From NCBI RefSeq assembly GCF_010206195.1, contig NZ_VIQT01000021.1, forward strand, positions 1 through 64,000: a stretch of 64,000 nucleotides of DNA. The letters run 5' to 3'. This stretch comes from Anaerotruncus colihominis. Its GTDB lineage: Bacteria > Bacillota > Clostridia > Oscillospirales > Ruminococcaceae. Positions 6,279-14,677 of this stretch are shown in pieces. Position 1 is the stretch's first letter. Each line of letters opens with the position of its first letter. Made by a program: the position numbers and the translations under genes. Below the pieces are notes generated by a model. The model saw only the letters and a list, made by a program, of their open reading frames with translations. It searched no databases and was not told where the DNA came from.

Positions 6279-8588
6279 ATGACCTTGATGGAGCAATGTC
6301 AGATCTGGAACGAAAACAGCGAATATCAGGCGATCATTGACGCGATCGAGGCGCTGCCGGATGCAAAGCGGACTCCGGAGCTTGACAGCGAGCTTGCCCG
6401 CGCCTATAACAATTTGGCGGATGTGGACGACGCGCCGCTTTTTAAAAAGGCAATTTCGCTGCTCAAGCCACATGAGGACTATTTTAAAGGGGATCACTAT
6501 TGGAACTTCAGGATAGCCTATGCCTACTATTATTTGGATCAGGAAGGCCCGGCGCTCCATTATTTCAAACAGGCCCTGGACGCCCGCCCCGGCGACGAGG
6601 ATACCGAACAATTCATTGACGACTGCCGTAGGCGGCTGTCCTTGCCGCGTTTTGAAAAGAATTTCCGACAGCGCACAGTTGACGCCTGGAACGCCTTTGT
6701 GCACGGCGAAGGTGAATTGCGCCGCCTGATGGATCAGAAGGACCAGGCGGCTATAGCCGGGGAATTAATCGCCAAATGCACAAAGCTTCTTTCCCCTGCC
6801 TTCGCGGACGTGAGCTTTGAACTCGGCTATAACGGCAAAAAATATGAGCTGATTCTCACACCGGAAGGCAACCGGGCCAAACTGTTCCAGCTTGTCTATT
6901 TTCAACGGCACGCACCGGCCTCGCTTTCAAGCAACTGGAATATACTGGTAGGCCGGCAGCTCTCCCATGGGTTTTACCTGCGCTCGTTCGGATTGGAGGT
7001 TTCGGCAAATCAGGTGCAGGCATGGGTGGAAAAGGCCGGAGATGACCGGCCGGTCGTCTCCCTGGAGCTTTATTGTGAAAAGCTGCTGCCTCTGCTTCGG
7101 GAGGATGACGGCAAGGTTTGGTGGCTGCTCTCTACCCTGACCGATCAGGTGTTGGGCGAAATCCCGGCAATGGCGCTGATCGACAGCTTTGACGTGCTCG
7201 GCGGGCCAAAGGACGCGCCCGGCATCCCGCTTTCAAAGCTTCCACATGCCTTGGAGGACTTGGGACTGTCCCTAAAGCTTGATCCGGAGCAATATCTGGA
7301 AAACGCGTATACCGCCTACCGGATGGAGCCGGATCGGGACCCGGACGCAGACTGGCGGATGGATGTATTTGCAGGCGCCACGCGCTGCCCGGCGCTTGTC
7401 AATGCGTATCTGAACGGTGAAAGCGGCATGATGGACGATTTTCACCGTGACGGTGCGGTTCCGGGCTTTTTGTGTTATCCGCTGGACTGCTTCGCGGATG
7501 AATCTGACCGCAGCAAGCTGATCCTCGATTTCCGCGATGCATTGGAAGCGGCGGTTGCAGAAACGGCCGGCACGGACGCAGCGACCTTCCTGGGCGGGGC
7601 TTCCGGTCATTTCTGCGGCTATCTCGATTTCATCGCCTGGGATCTGCCCGCTGTGCTCGACGCGGCCGCCGCATTTTTTAAAGACAGTCCCCTTGAATGG
7701 GCCAGCTTCCACACCTTCCGCCGGGATGTGGGCACAATTCGGCTTTTGGATCGCGGCGCAATCGGTGGGGACAGTGCAGAGGACCAAGACGGGGAGGACC
7801 TTACGGATCAGCCTGAATCCGACGGCGAGGGCGCAGCCGGTTCCTTTGTGGGCTTTGTGCTTCTGTCGGATGCACAATGGGAAAAGCAGAAATTGATCGA
7901 CGATCTCAAGGCGGACTGGGGAATCGAGGCGGTCGAGGACGATGAAGGCGGCGAGCTGCACGACGACATGCTCGTCTTTTCCATCGGCGATATTATGGCC
8001 GCTGTCAGTATGACGCCTTCGCCTGTACCGGACGGCGAGGCGGAACAGAATGCCGCCAACAACTACATGTGGCCCGGAGCGGTTGATGCAGCCAAAGCGC
8101 ACAAGGCTCAGATCATGGTAGCCATACTGGGCAAAGACGCCGGCCTGATCGAGCGGGGCAGGCTGTTTGTACAGGTGATGTCCTGCTGTTCCAAGCAGGC
8201 CGCAGCCACCGGTTTGTATACCAGCGGAACCGTATTTCAGCCGCGGTTCTATCAGGGCTTCGCGGAGATGATGAAACAGGATGAGCTTCCCATCTTCAAT
8301 TGGATCTGGTTTGGACTTTATCGGACGGAAAACGGGGTATGCGGCTACACCTATGGAATGCCGGTGTTTGGCAAGGACGAGATGGAGGTGCTAGACGCCG
8401 GCGACAGCCCGGAGCAGGTGCGCGACTTTCTGGCCAGCCTGGTTTCCTACGTGCTGGAATACGATGTAGTGTTGCAGGATGGCGAAACCATCGGCTTCTC
8501 CGCAAACGACAAGCACACAATCACACGCAGCGAAGGCGTCTCCCTGCCGGGCATGACGCTGAAAATCAGCTATAACGCGGCGGACTGA
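6279..8588 (+). CDS. Large TPR-start protein with C-terminal DUF4261-like domain, immunity-type
   Basis: 769 residues, starting at the ATG 6 nt after GGGAGGA; an in-frame ATG at 6240 is less well placed. Residues 1-130 resemble tetratricopeptide helices (QAIIDAIEALP, AYAYYYLDQEG). A middle part of about 380 residues is not assigned. From about 521 onward (FVGFVLLSDAQWEKQKL, then LVFSIGDIMAAVSM and PNNYMWPG-like NNYMWPGAVDAAKAHKAQI) it matches what I recall of DUF4261, a domain common beside SUFU genes in immunity loci. The N-terminus is clearly paralogous to the gene at 9669. It is probably cytoplasmic, as there is no signal or membrane segment. The molecular function is unknown. Confidence 0.6.
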   Translation: MTLMEQCQIWNENSEYQAIIDAIEALPDAKRTPELDSELARAYNNLADVDDAPLFKKAISLLKPHEDYFKGDHYWNFRIAYAYYYLDQEGPALHYFKQALDARPGDEDTEQFIDDCRRRLSLPRFEKNFRQRTVDAWNAFVHGEGELRRLMDQKDQAAIAGELIAKCTKLLSPAFADVSFELGYNGKKYELILTPEGNRAKLFQLVYFQRHAPASLSSNWNILVGRQLSHGFYLRSFGLEVSANQVQAWVEKAGDDRPVVSLELYCEKLLPLLREDDGKVWWLLSTLTDQVLGEIPAMALIDSFDVLGGPKDAPGIPLSKLPHALEDLGLSLKLDPEQYLENAYTAYRMEPDRDPDADWRMDVFAGATRCPALVNAYLNGESGMMDDFHRDGAVPGFLCYPLDCFADESDRSKLILDFRDALEAAVAETAGTDAATFLGGASGHFCGYLDFIAWDLPAVLDAAAAFFKDSPLEWASFHTFRRDVGTIRLLDRGAIGGDSAEDQDGEDLTDQPESDGEGAAGSFVGFVLLSDAQWEKQKLIDDLKADWGIEAVEDDEGGELHDDMLVFSIGDIMAAVSMTPSPVPDGEAEQNAANNYMWPGAVDAAKAHKAQIMVAILGKDAGLIERGRLFVQVMSCCSKQAAATGLYTSGTVFQPRFYQGFAEMMKQDELPIFNWIWFGLYRTENGVCGYTYGMPVFGKDEMEVLDAGDSPEQVRDFLASLVSYVLEYDVVLQDGETIGFSANDKHTITRSEGVSLPGMTLKISYNAAD

Positions 8589-8603
8589 CAGGAGGAAGCC
8601 AGC

Positions 8604-9653
8604 ATGGACAAAGAAAATTATACAGAGCCGGAGCAAGCGGGCTTTGACGCTATCTCCAGCGCGGCACGGGCCTTATACCCCGGTCAGGAGGGCGTTTATT
8701 ACGGCACGCCCATCCCCTATGTCTTGGGCGGCGGCGATCCGCTGGACGGCGTGGAGATCTGGAAAAGCGAGCATGGCGTCCCGCACTGGCATTATATTAC
8801 ATACGGCTTTACCGAGCTGTATGAAAAGGAGAGCTGCGACCCAGATGAAAGCGGCTATGGGTTTGAGCTGACCTTTCGTCTTAGACGAGGCGTGGAGGAC
8901 TCGCCGCCTGTCTGGCCGGTCAGCTTGCTTCAAAATCTGGCGCGCTATGTGTTCTCCAGCGGCAATGCCTTTGGACCCGGGCATCATATCAACTGCAACG
9001 GACCAATCGCCCTGGAAACAGACACGCTGCTTACAGCGCTCGGCTTTTGCGTGGACCCGGAGCTGGGGGCGCTTGACACGCCAAACGGCCATTTTATATT
9101 TTTACAGGCAGTGGCGATCACTGAGGATGAGATGGATGCCATGATGTGCTGGAATGGAGAAAAATTCCTGGCCTTGATTGCTCATTTTCTACCCTTGTGC
9201 GTTGCCGGCCTCGAACGGGATTCCCTGCTAAGGACGCCGACGTTTTATGACGCATGGCGCGCCGGGATGGAGCGCGACGGCTCCTCCACCGCGTTTTTGC
9301 ACATGGATGAGCTTGGTCTGGAATGGGCGGACGGCCGCGGAACGCTGCGCATAGGTGCCGGCCATGCAAAAACACTGGCGCACATGCTCAAGGCGCGCGT
9401 CGGAAAAGGGCAAACGCTCTTTTTGCAGGGACAGCAAAGATCCGTACAGTTCCAGCCCGGCGCCAGGCCGGCGTTTGTATGCGCAGAGCAGATCCCTAAA
9501 CTGACGCTGACAGGCGAAGCGTTGGAGGAGCTGTGCGGGCTGCTTACGCCTCATGCGGGAACATACGGCATGAAGGTTATGCCGCTGACGGTTGAGCTTG
9601 TCCCAACCCGTATTACGGACAGGGACGGAAATGTAATCAATATCATTGAATAA
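8604..9653 (+). CDS. SUFU (suppressor of fused) domain protein
   Basis: 349 residues. The first 185 or so form a bacterial SUFU domain: an opening helix, then GVEIWKSEHGVPHWHYITYG and FELTFRLRRG, the conserved core strands. The last 160 residues are an extra domain that I do not recognise. Bacterial SUFU proteins are predicted immunity proteins that neutralise toxins of several families. The gene starts 15 nt after the previous stop with GGAGG, and the next gene follows within 15 nt, so the three are one transcription unit. A second SUFU gene lies at 32742. Confidence 0.8.
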   Translation: MDKENYTEPEQAGFDAISSAARALYPGQEGVYYGTPIPYVLGGGDPLDGVEIWKSEHGVPHWHYITYGFTELYEKESCDPDESGYGFELTFRLRRGVEDSPPVWPVSLLQNLARYVFSSGNAFGPGHHINCNGPIALETDTLLTALGFCVDPELGALDTPNGHFIFLQAVAITEDEMDAMMCWNGEKFLALIAHFLPLCVAGLERDSLLRTPTFYDAWRAGMERDGSSTAFLHMDELGLEWADGRGTLRIGAGHAKTLAHMLKARVGKGQTLFLQGQQRSVQFQPGARPAFVCAEQIPKLTLTGEALEELCGLLTPHAGTYGMKVMPLTVELVPTRITDRDGNVINIIE

Positions 9654-9668
9654 CAAGGAGCATGAAAA

Positions 9669-11237
9669 ATGGACCAGGCTTTTTTCGACCAATTGGAGCA
9701 GTGGCACCAGCAGGAGCAGTTCCAACAGATTATCGACGCGATCGAAGCCATCCCTCCAGAACAGCGCGGATATGAATTGACCGGCCTGCTGGCCCGGGCC
9801 TATGGAAATATTGGAGCGGCCGGCGAAACAGAACCATATGAAAAGGCCGTCTCCCTGCTGCGCTCTACCAAAGCACAGGGGACGGACGACCCTAACTGGC
9901 ACTTTCGAATGGGATACGCGCTATATTATCTCAACCGCGAAGAGGAAGCGATCCCCTATTTTCGCAAGGTACTCAGCCTCATCTCCGACGACCCAAAGAC
10001 ACAGGCTTTTGGGGCTGATTGCCGCGAACTGCTGACAGCATGTCATACAGCTGTGGAAACCCGGGAAATCGTCGCCCGCTATGAAAGCGATCCGCTGGAT
10101 GTACACAATGCTCTCGATTACCTGCTGCGGGTCAGCCTTCATGACTGCCTGGGGTGTGAAAATTCAGTCGAGGGCGACCATATCTGGTGCCCTGACTGGA
10201 AACTGACCATCACACCGGAGATCGAACAGATTACAGAGAACGGCATTGTGCTGAATTTTTATCTCTTTGCGCCGCAATGGGGCAAGGAACTGTTCGAATG
10301 CTCCGTCGGCATGGGCAGCAGCCCCAAGCAGGCCCTTGGCATGGCCTGCGGCTCGTTTTTATTTTCGTTTATACAGGGCGTCGGCCTGATGGAGCGGCGG
10401 GAACAGGCGCTGGAGCTGGAAACCAGCTTTGCCGGCAAACCGCATCGTTGGCGCGCCTACATCAGCGACGTGATTGGCATGGGCGATTCGCCAGATCTTG
10501 ATAGCCCTTCCCATTACTGGGACATCCTCAGCGAACACATCGCCAAACGTCTTGGCAACCAGAAGCTGTGCTATGTCAAGGTGTACGGCGCTAAATCCGG
10601 GGACGACGTGACCGGCGAATGCCGTATTGACGATATCAAAAGCGAGGAGTTAAGCGCCCTGGTGGCTGGGTTGGTTGAGCAATGGGATGTTGAGGGCTTT
10701 GCATCCCACAAACAATTTTTCTTCATCCGGCAAGAGGAGGAAACCACCTTGCCAAACGCATATCTTGGCTGGGATGGCCGGGAACGGCTCAAGCACAAGG
10801 TGAAAACAGCAGCGCAGATGTTTCATGCCTGCGACAATCAGGAATTGTACGATTCTCTGCCCCAACGGCTGGAAGAAGCCCTGAAGGATCCGACTCTGGC
10901 AGCGGAGTGCTATGCCTTTCTGCCGGAAATCTGCGCAGAAAACGCCTTTGATGAAGTTACATATTCCGAGACGATCGATATCTCTGTTGGAGGCCGGCCG
11001 GCCGCGACATGCTATAAAAACCAGCTCGCGGATTATTGGCCCCTGCATCACGCGCTCTTTACACTGTTTGAGGAAGGGGCCTTTGGCGAGGAAGCCAATG
11101 CCATCTATCAGGAATACATCCGTGTCAGCTCTATTTATAATGCGATCTCCCAGATGCAAAAGAAGGAGACGCATCTCAAGGACGCCAAGTTGACAGCGTT
11201 GCTGTACCATGTAGGCGGCGGCTTTGAAATCCGATAG
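9669..11237 (+). CDS. TPR-start protein, paralogue of the 6279 gene, unknown C-terminal domains
   Basis: 522 residues. Residues 1-130 repeat the pattern of the 6279 gene (QQIIDAIEAIPPEQRGYEL, then AYGNIG, then NWHFRMGYALYYLNREEEAIPYF), so the two N-termini are duplicates. The middle has an FECSVGMGSSPKQAL segment that resembles the DUF6348 immunity-type domain, but that is a weak match from memory. The end is unassigned. It is the last gene of the immunity-type cluster: a short spacer follows, then the convergent restriction operon. No transmembrane or signal segment was seen. Confidence 0.55.
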   Translation: MDQAFFDQLEQWHQQEQFQQIIDAIEAIPPEQRGYELTGLLARAYGNIGAAGETEPYEKAVSLLRSTKAQGTDDPNWHFRMGYALYYLNREEEAIPYFRKVLSLISDDPKTQAFGADCRELLTACHTAVETREIVARYESDPLDVHNALDYLLRVSLHDCLGCENSVEGDHIWCPDWKLTITPEIEQITENGIVLNFYLFAPQWGKELFECSVGMGSSPKQALGMACGSFLFSFIQGVGLMERREQALELETSFAGKPHRWRAYISDVIGMGDSPDLDSPSHYWDILSEHIAKRLGNQKLCYVKVYGAKSGDDVTGECRIDDIKSEELSALVAGLVEQWDVEGFASHKQFFFIRQEEETTLPNAYLGWDGRERLKHKVKTAAQMFHACDNQELYDSLPQRLEEALKDPTLAAECYAFLPEICAENAFDEVTYSETIDISVGGRPAATCYKNQLADYWPLHHALFTLFEEGAFGEEANAIYQEYIRVSSIYNAISQMQKKETHLKDAKLTALLYHVGGGFEIR

Positions 11238-11271
11238 GATCGCGCGCCTGCTGATCTTTAAAGATTTTTTA

Positions 11272-12627
11272 TCAGGAATCACATTGTAGCAAGGCCAGAA
11301 CTTCGCTCTCATCGCTGGGGTCATTGGTGCCCAGCTCGCCGCGGAAAGCGCGGGCGAGGATGGCTTTTTTGATGAGGCCGATCTGCTCCAGCACCCCTTC
11401 GGCGGCTTCCTTGGCCTGCCGCTCTTTGGCAAGGAGATTGTCAAGGATACGGACGATCTCGGTTTGCTCGTCTAAAGAAGCAAATGATAGTGGGATAGTC
11501 TTAACTTTTCCTGCGCTCAGATTAAATAGCCCCGCAGTGGTTTTGGCTCGCTCCTGCATAACGGATTTTCCAGCTTGGCTATTTAGATAAGAAAGCACAT
11601 ACTCTGGCAAAACATCTGCTGTTTTATTTCTCATCCGAATAATGTGATTTTGATGAATACAGAGAGGTAATTCATTATGCCACATTGCACAGCGACCGAT
11701 TTCGTTACCACTACCGTTTCCTTCTACGATAAGGATATCCTTATCCTGTAGTTTGAGTTTTTCAAGTTCTTCCGGAGTCACCTCGAAATACCGTATATCC
11801 GAAAGATCAATTTTGTCTCTATACACATTTGCTACTGCCAGATACGGGATTGGATTATCTCTGGGACTACGAGCAGGAGTTTTTTGAATTCCTGAAACGA
11901 TTTCAAAACATTCTACTAACTTATGCGTTTTCCAACTTTCCATCCCTACGCCGTGTTCTCTCCTCCACTGGGCGGTGAGGTCGCCGGTGAAAGCTTTGTG
12001 GAGGATGGCGGCTTTGCGGGTTTCAAAGCTGTCCAACGCATCCTGTGCCTTTTGTTTGGCCTCGTCCAGCTTGGCAAACAGGCTTTCAATGCGGTCAACA
12101 ATGCGCTGTTGTTCGGGAAGGGGAGGAAGCGGTAAAGGCATCTGCTGAAGGATTTGACTACTCACTTGAGCAAAGGTCGTCCCTGTTGCATTATCATACA
12201 AATATTGTTCAAACGCATTAAAAAAATATTTGTAAAACGATCGATCTCCTATACAAGGTCTAATAGCCGCCACGCCTCTGCCAAGGCAATATTCTTTATC
12301 CGAATACACAGGCTTTCCTAATGTTGCGCGTATACATAGAATTAAATCCTGATTAGTGGACACTTTAGTTGGCACCTTCGTATAACGCGTTGCCTTGGGA
12401 TATGCATCACCCATGTCAGCAGCACCACCAATTAAAGGCGTGCATCTGCTGTCATCTGTTGTATCCGCTCCAGAAGGAGATTGCCCCATTATTATTAAAG
12501 TAGTGCTATCCAGTCTAACCCAACACCAATTCCCTGGCACCGGATACGGCTGCTCGCTCTCTGGCACCAACGCCGCCTGCAAGCGCTCTTCTGGCGTCAG
12601 GGTTTCTTTTTTTCGCCCTCTCGCCAT
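11272..12627 (-). CDS. hsdS: Type I restriction-modification specificity subunit S
   Basis: 451 residues. Two target-recognition domains are each followed by a conserved spacer helix: PLPLPPLPEQQRIVDRIESL and a long coiled-coil run in the middle, and a related segment SFASLDEQTEIVRILDNL near the end. This two-TRD layout directs the HsdM/HsdR complex to a split DNA sequence; the sequence recognised cannot be read off. The start overlaps the hsdM stop by one base, so translation is coupled. The last gene of the minus-strand operon. Confidence 0.93.
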   Translation of the reverse strand: MARGRKKETLTPEERLQAALVPESEQPYPVPGNWCWVRLDSTTLIIMGQSPSGADTTDDSRCTPLIGGAADMGDAYPKATRYTKVPTKVSTNQDLILCIRATLGKPVYSDKEYCLGRGVAAIRPCIGDRSFYKYFFNAFEQYLYDNATGTTFAQVSSQILQQMPLPLPPLPEQQRIVDRIESLFAKLDEAKQKAQDALDSFETRKAAILHKAFTGDLTAQWRREHGVGMESWKTHKLVECFEIVSGIQKTPARSPRDNPIPYLAVANVYRDKIDLSDIRYFEVTPEELEKLKLQDKDILIVEGNGSGNEIGRCAMWHNELPLCIHQNHIIRMRNKTADVLPEYVLSYLNSQAGKSVMQERAKTTAGLFNLSAGKVKTIPLSFASLDEQTEIVRILDNLLAKERQAKEAAEGVLEQIGLIKKAILARAFRGELGTNDPSDESEVLALLQCDS

Positions 12628-14045
12628 CAGTCCTGCACCTCCAGCGCCCGCAGCTCCTTCACCACGCTCATCAGCAGGTCGACGGCCTCTTCCAGATTGG
12701 CGGCGGCCTCCTCGGCGCTGTCCGCCGGGTCGGGCAGGTCGTTGTAGTCCAACACCGAGTCATCCCGGATGAGGCCCAAATCCAGGCTGTTGCCCTTTTC
12801 AGCAATCTGCTCCCGGGTAAAGACGCTCCACCGCTCATCCTGCACAGCATGGCGCTCCTCAGCCTTGTAAGCCTTCTCAAAGTCTGCGAAATGTTCCCTT
12901 TTTAGCGGTGTGGTCTTGCCGAAGCTGGGCATATTGGTACGCAGATCGTAGAACCAGACCTCCTTCGTGTTGCCCTTGCCGCTCTTGCCCCGGGTAAAGA
13001 ACAGCACATTGGTTTTGACGCCCTGGGCGTAGAAAATACCGGTGGGCAGGCGGAGAATGGTATGGAGATCACATTTGTCCATCAGGTCACAGCGGATCTT
13101 CTCGCCGTCGCCGTCCGCAAAGAGCACATTATCGGGCAGCACCACGGCGGCCCGGGCTTTGCCGCTCTGCTTCAGGCTGCGGTAGATGTGCTGGAGGAAG
13201 TTCAGCTGCTTGTTGCTGGTGGGGAAAGTGAAGTCGTCCCGGGTGGCGCGTTCGCCGCCCTTCTTGGTGCCGAAGGGCGGATTGGTGAGCACCAGATCAA
13301 AGTCGTGGAGGGCCTTGCCCTGATTGGACAGGGTATCTGCCAGCAAAATCTGGCCGTCGATGTCATGCAGCATGGCGTTCATCAAAGCAAGACGATGGGT
13401 ATCATGAACCAGCTCGCAGCCGGTAAAGGCCTCGTCCCGTTCGAACCTGGCCTGGTCAGAATCCAGATTGTAAAAGTCGTCGGTGTGCTCCTTTACATAC
13501 TGATGGGCGGCGATCATAAATCCAAAGGTGCCGCAGGCGGGGTCGTTGCACCGCTCACCGGGCTGGGGCTTCATCAGCCGTGTCATCACGTCGATAAGGA
13601 CGCGAGGGGTGAAGTATTGACCGGCGCCGGACTTTTTCTCGCTGGCGTTTTTCTCCAGCAGTCCTTCGTACAGGTTGCCCAAACCCTCTTCCCGGGCCGA
13701 GTACCAATCCAGGCCGTCGATGGCGGTGATGATTTTTTCCAGGTTCTTGGGCTCGTCGATGTTAGTGGCGGAACCCTGATAGATCTCCCGCACCCGGCCG
13801 GTGCAGTTTTCTCCCAGATGAACGAGCAGCTCTTTATAGAACTTCTTCAGTTCAATGCCGCTTTTAGCGGTAAGCTCATTCCAGCGGTATGCGCAGGGGA
13901 TCTGGCTTTCCGCGCCGGTCTCCTTTGCCATCTTCAAAAACAGGATATAAGTAAGCTCGGTGACATACTGGTGATAGGTAATACCATCGTCCCGCAGCAC
14001 ATTGCAGAGGTTCCAGAGCTTGGATACAATTTCCTGGGTGGTCAT
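12627..14045 (-). CDS. hsdM: Type I restriction-modification DNA methyltransferase subunit M
   Basis: 472 residues, typical for HsdM. An N-terminal helical HsdM_N domain precedes the N6-adenine methyltransferase domain, with the AdoMet motif DPACGTFGF (168-176) and the catalytic NPPF (255-258). GAGQYFTPR (141-149) is also diagnostic. It methylates adenine in the recognition sequence together with HsdS and protects host DNA. It overlaps the upstream gene by 4 bases and hsdS by 1 base. Confidence 0.95.
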   Translation of the reverse strand: MTTQEIVSKLWNLCNVLRDDGITYHQYVTELTYILFLKMAKETGAESQIPCAYRWNELTAKSGIELKKFYKELLVHLGENCTGRVREIYQGSATNIDEPKNLEKIITAIDGLDWYSAREEGLGNLYEGLLEKNASEKKSGAGQYFTPRVLIDVMTRLMKPQPGERCNDPACGTFGFMIAAHQYVKEHTDDFYNLDSDQARFERDEAFTGCELVHDTHRLALMNAMLHDIDGQILLADTLSNQGKALHDFDLVLTNPPFGTKKGGERATRDDFTFPTSNKQLNFLQHIYRSLKQSGKARAAVVLPDNVLFADGDGEKIRCDLMDKCDLHTILRLPTGIFYAQGVKTNVLFFTRGKSGKGNTKEVWFYDLRTNMPSFGKTTPLKREHFADFEKAYKAEERHAVQDERWSVFTREQIAEKGNSLDLGLIRDDSVLDYNDLPDPADSAEEAAANLEEAVDLLMSVVKELRALEVQD

Positions 14046-14677
14046 GGCCGCTCCTCCTGTGGTAAATATGCGCTCGCGTCTTGAGGCGTAAGCCCATAAT
14101 AGTAAGTGCCAAAAATCTCTTTCGTTCTCTTTAAAATGTCAGAGTGATTTTCTTTTAATCGAAAAAGCAGATGGTCAATCCGGATACGGCCCAGATAAAA
14201 CTCCTTTGTATTCCCGTTTATATAAACCATGCCATCTGTAACGCCCACAAAAAAGTCAGAAAGAAAAGCGTCTGGATTTTTTGGATGTCTTTTTTGCGCA
14301 ATACCGGTTCCCTTAATGTAGTCCCTTTCATGCTCATTGATATTACGCCACTGCCGTATCTCTTCCCGTTGTTCTTTCGAGGCAATTGCATCTAAAAGAG
14401 CTTCTAGGGAGGGATCATCTTTTTTCTGCAACGCCCTTTGCAGTTCATCCAAATAACAAATTGTTTGATAGACCGCTGTGATCAGAAACTGTTTTTCCGC
14501 CTGTAGCAAACTGCTGATTTCGCCTTGCTCCCAAGGCAATTTCCCCTCAGTGGGCTTTTCACAGACATCTATAAAGCGCAAAAATTGATACAGGCACGCG
14601 TTACACCACTGTGCTGTGCGTAATGCCAACTCCCCAATACGTTGATTCCCGCTCTTTATTGGTGTATTCTCTATCAA
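14042..14677 (-). CDS. Unknown protein inside the hsd operon, HEPN-like motif
   Basis: 211 residues, not a standard type I component. The helical N-terminal half leads to the sequence WRNINEHERDYIKG, in which R111-N-x3-H116 matches the Rx4-6H motif of HEPN ribonuclease/toxin domains. The C-terminal part is mixed alpha/beta. It overlaps hsdR and hsdM by 4 bases each, so it is made together with them. HEPN proteins in defence islands are often RNases triggered when restriction fails. That role is inferred here from one motif and the context, and the match could be chance. Confidence 0.5.
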   Translation of the reverse strand: MIENTPIKSGNQRIGELALRTAQWCNACLYQFLRFIDVCEKPTEGKLPWEQGEISSLLQAEKQFLITAVYQTICYLDELQRALQKKDDPSLEALLDAIASKEQREEIRQWRNINEHERDYIKGTGIAQKRHPKNPDAFLSDFFVGVTDGMVYINGNTKEFYLGRIRIDHLLFRLKENHSDILKRTKEIFGTYYYGLTPQDASAYLPQEERP

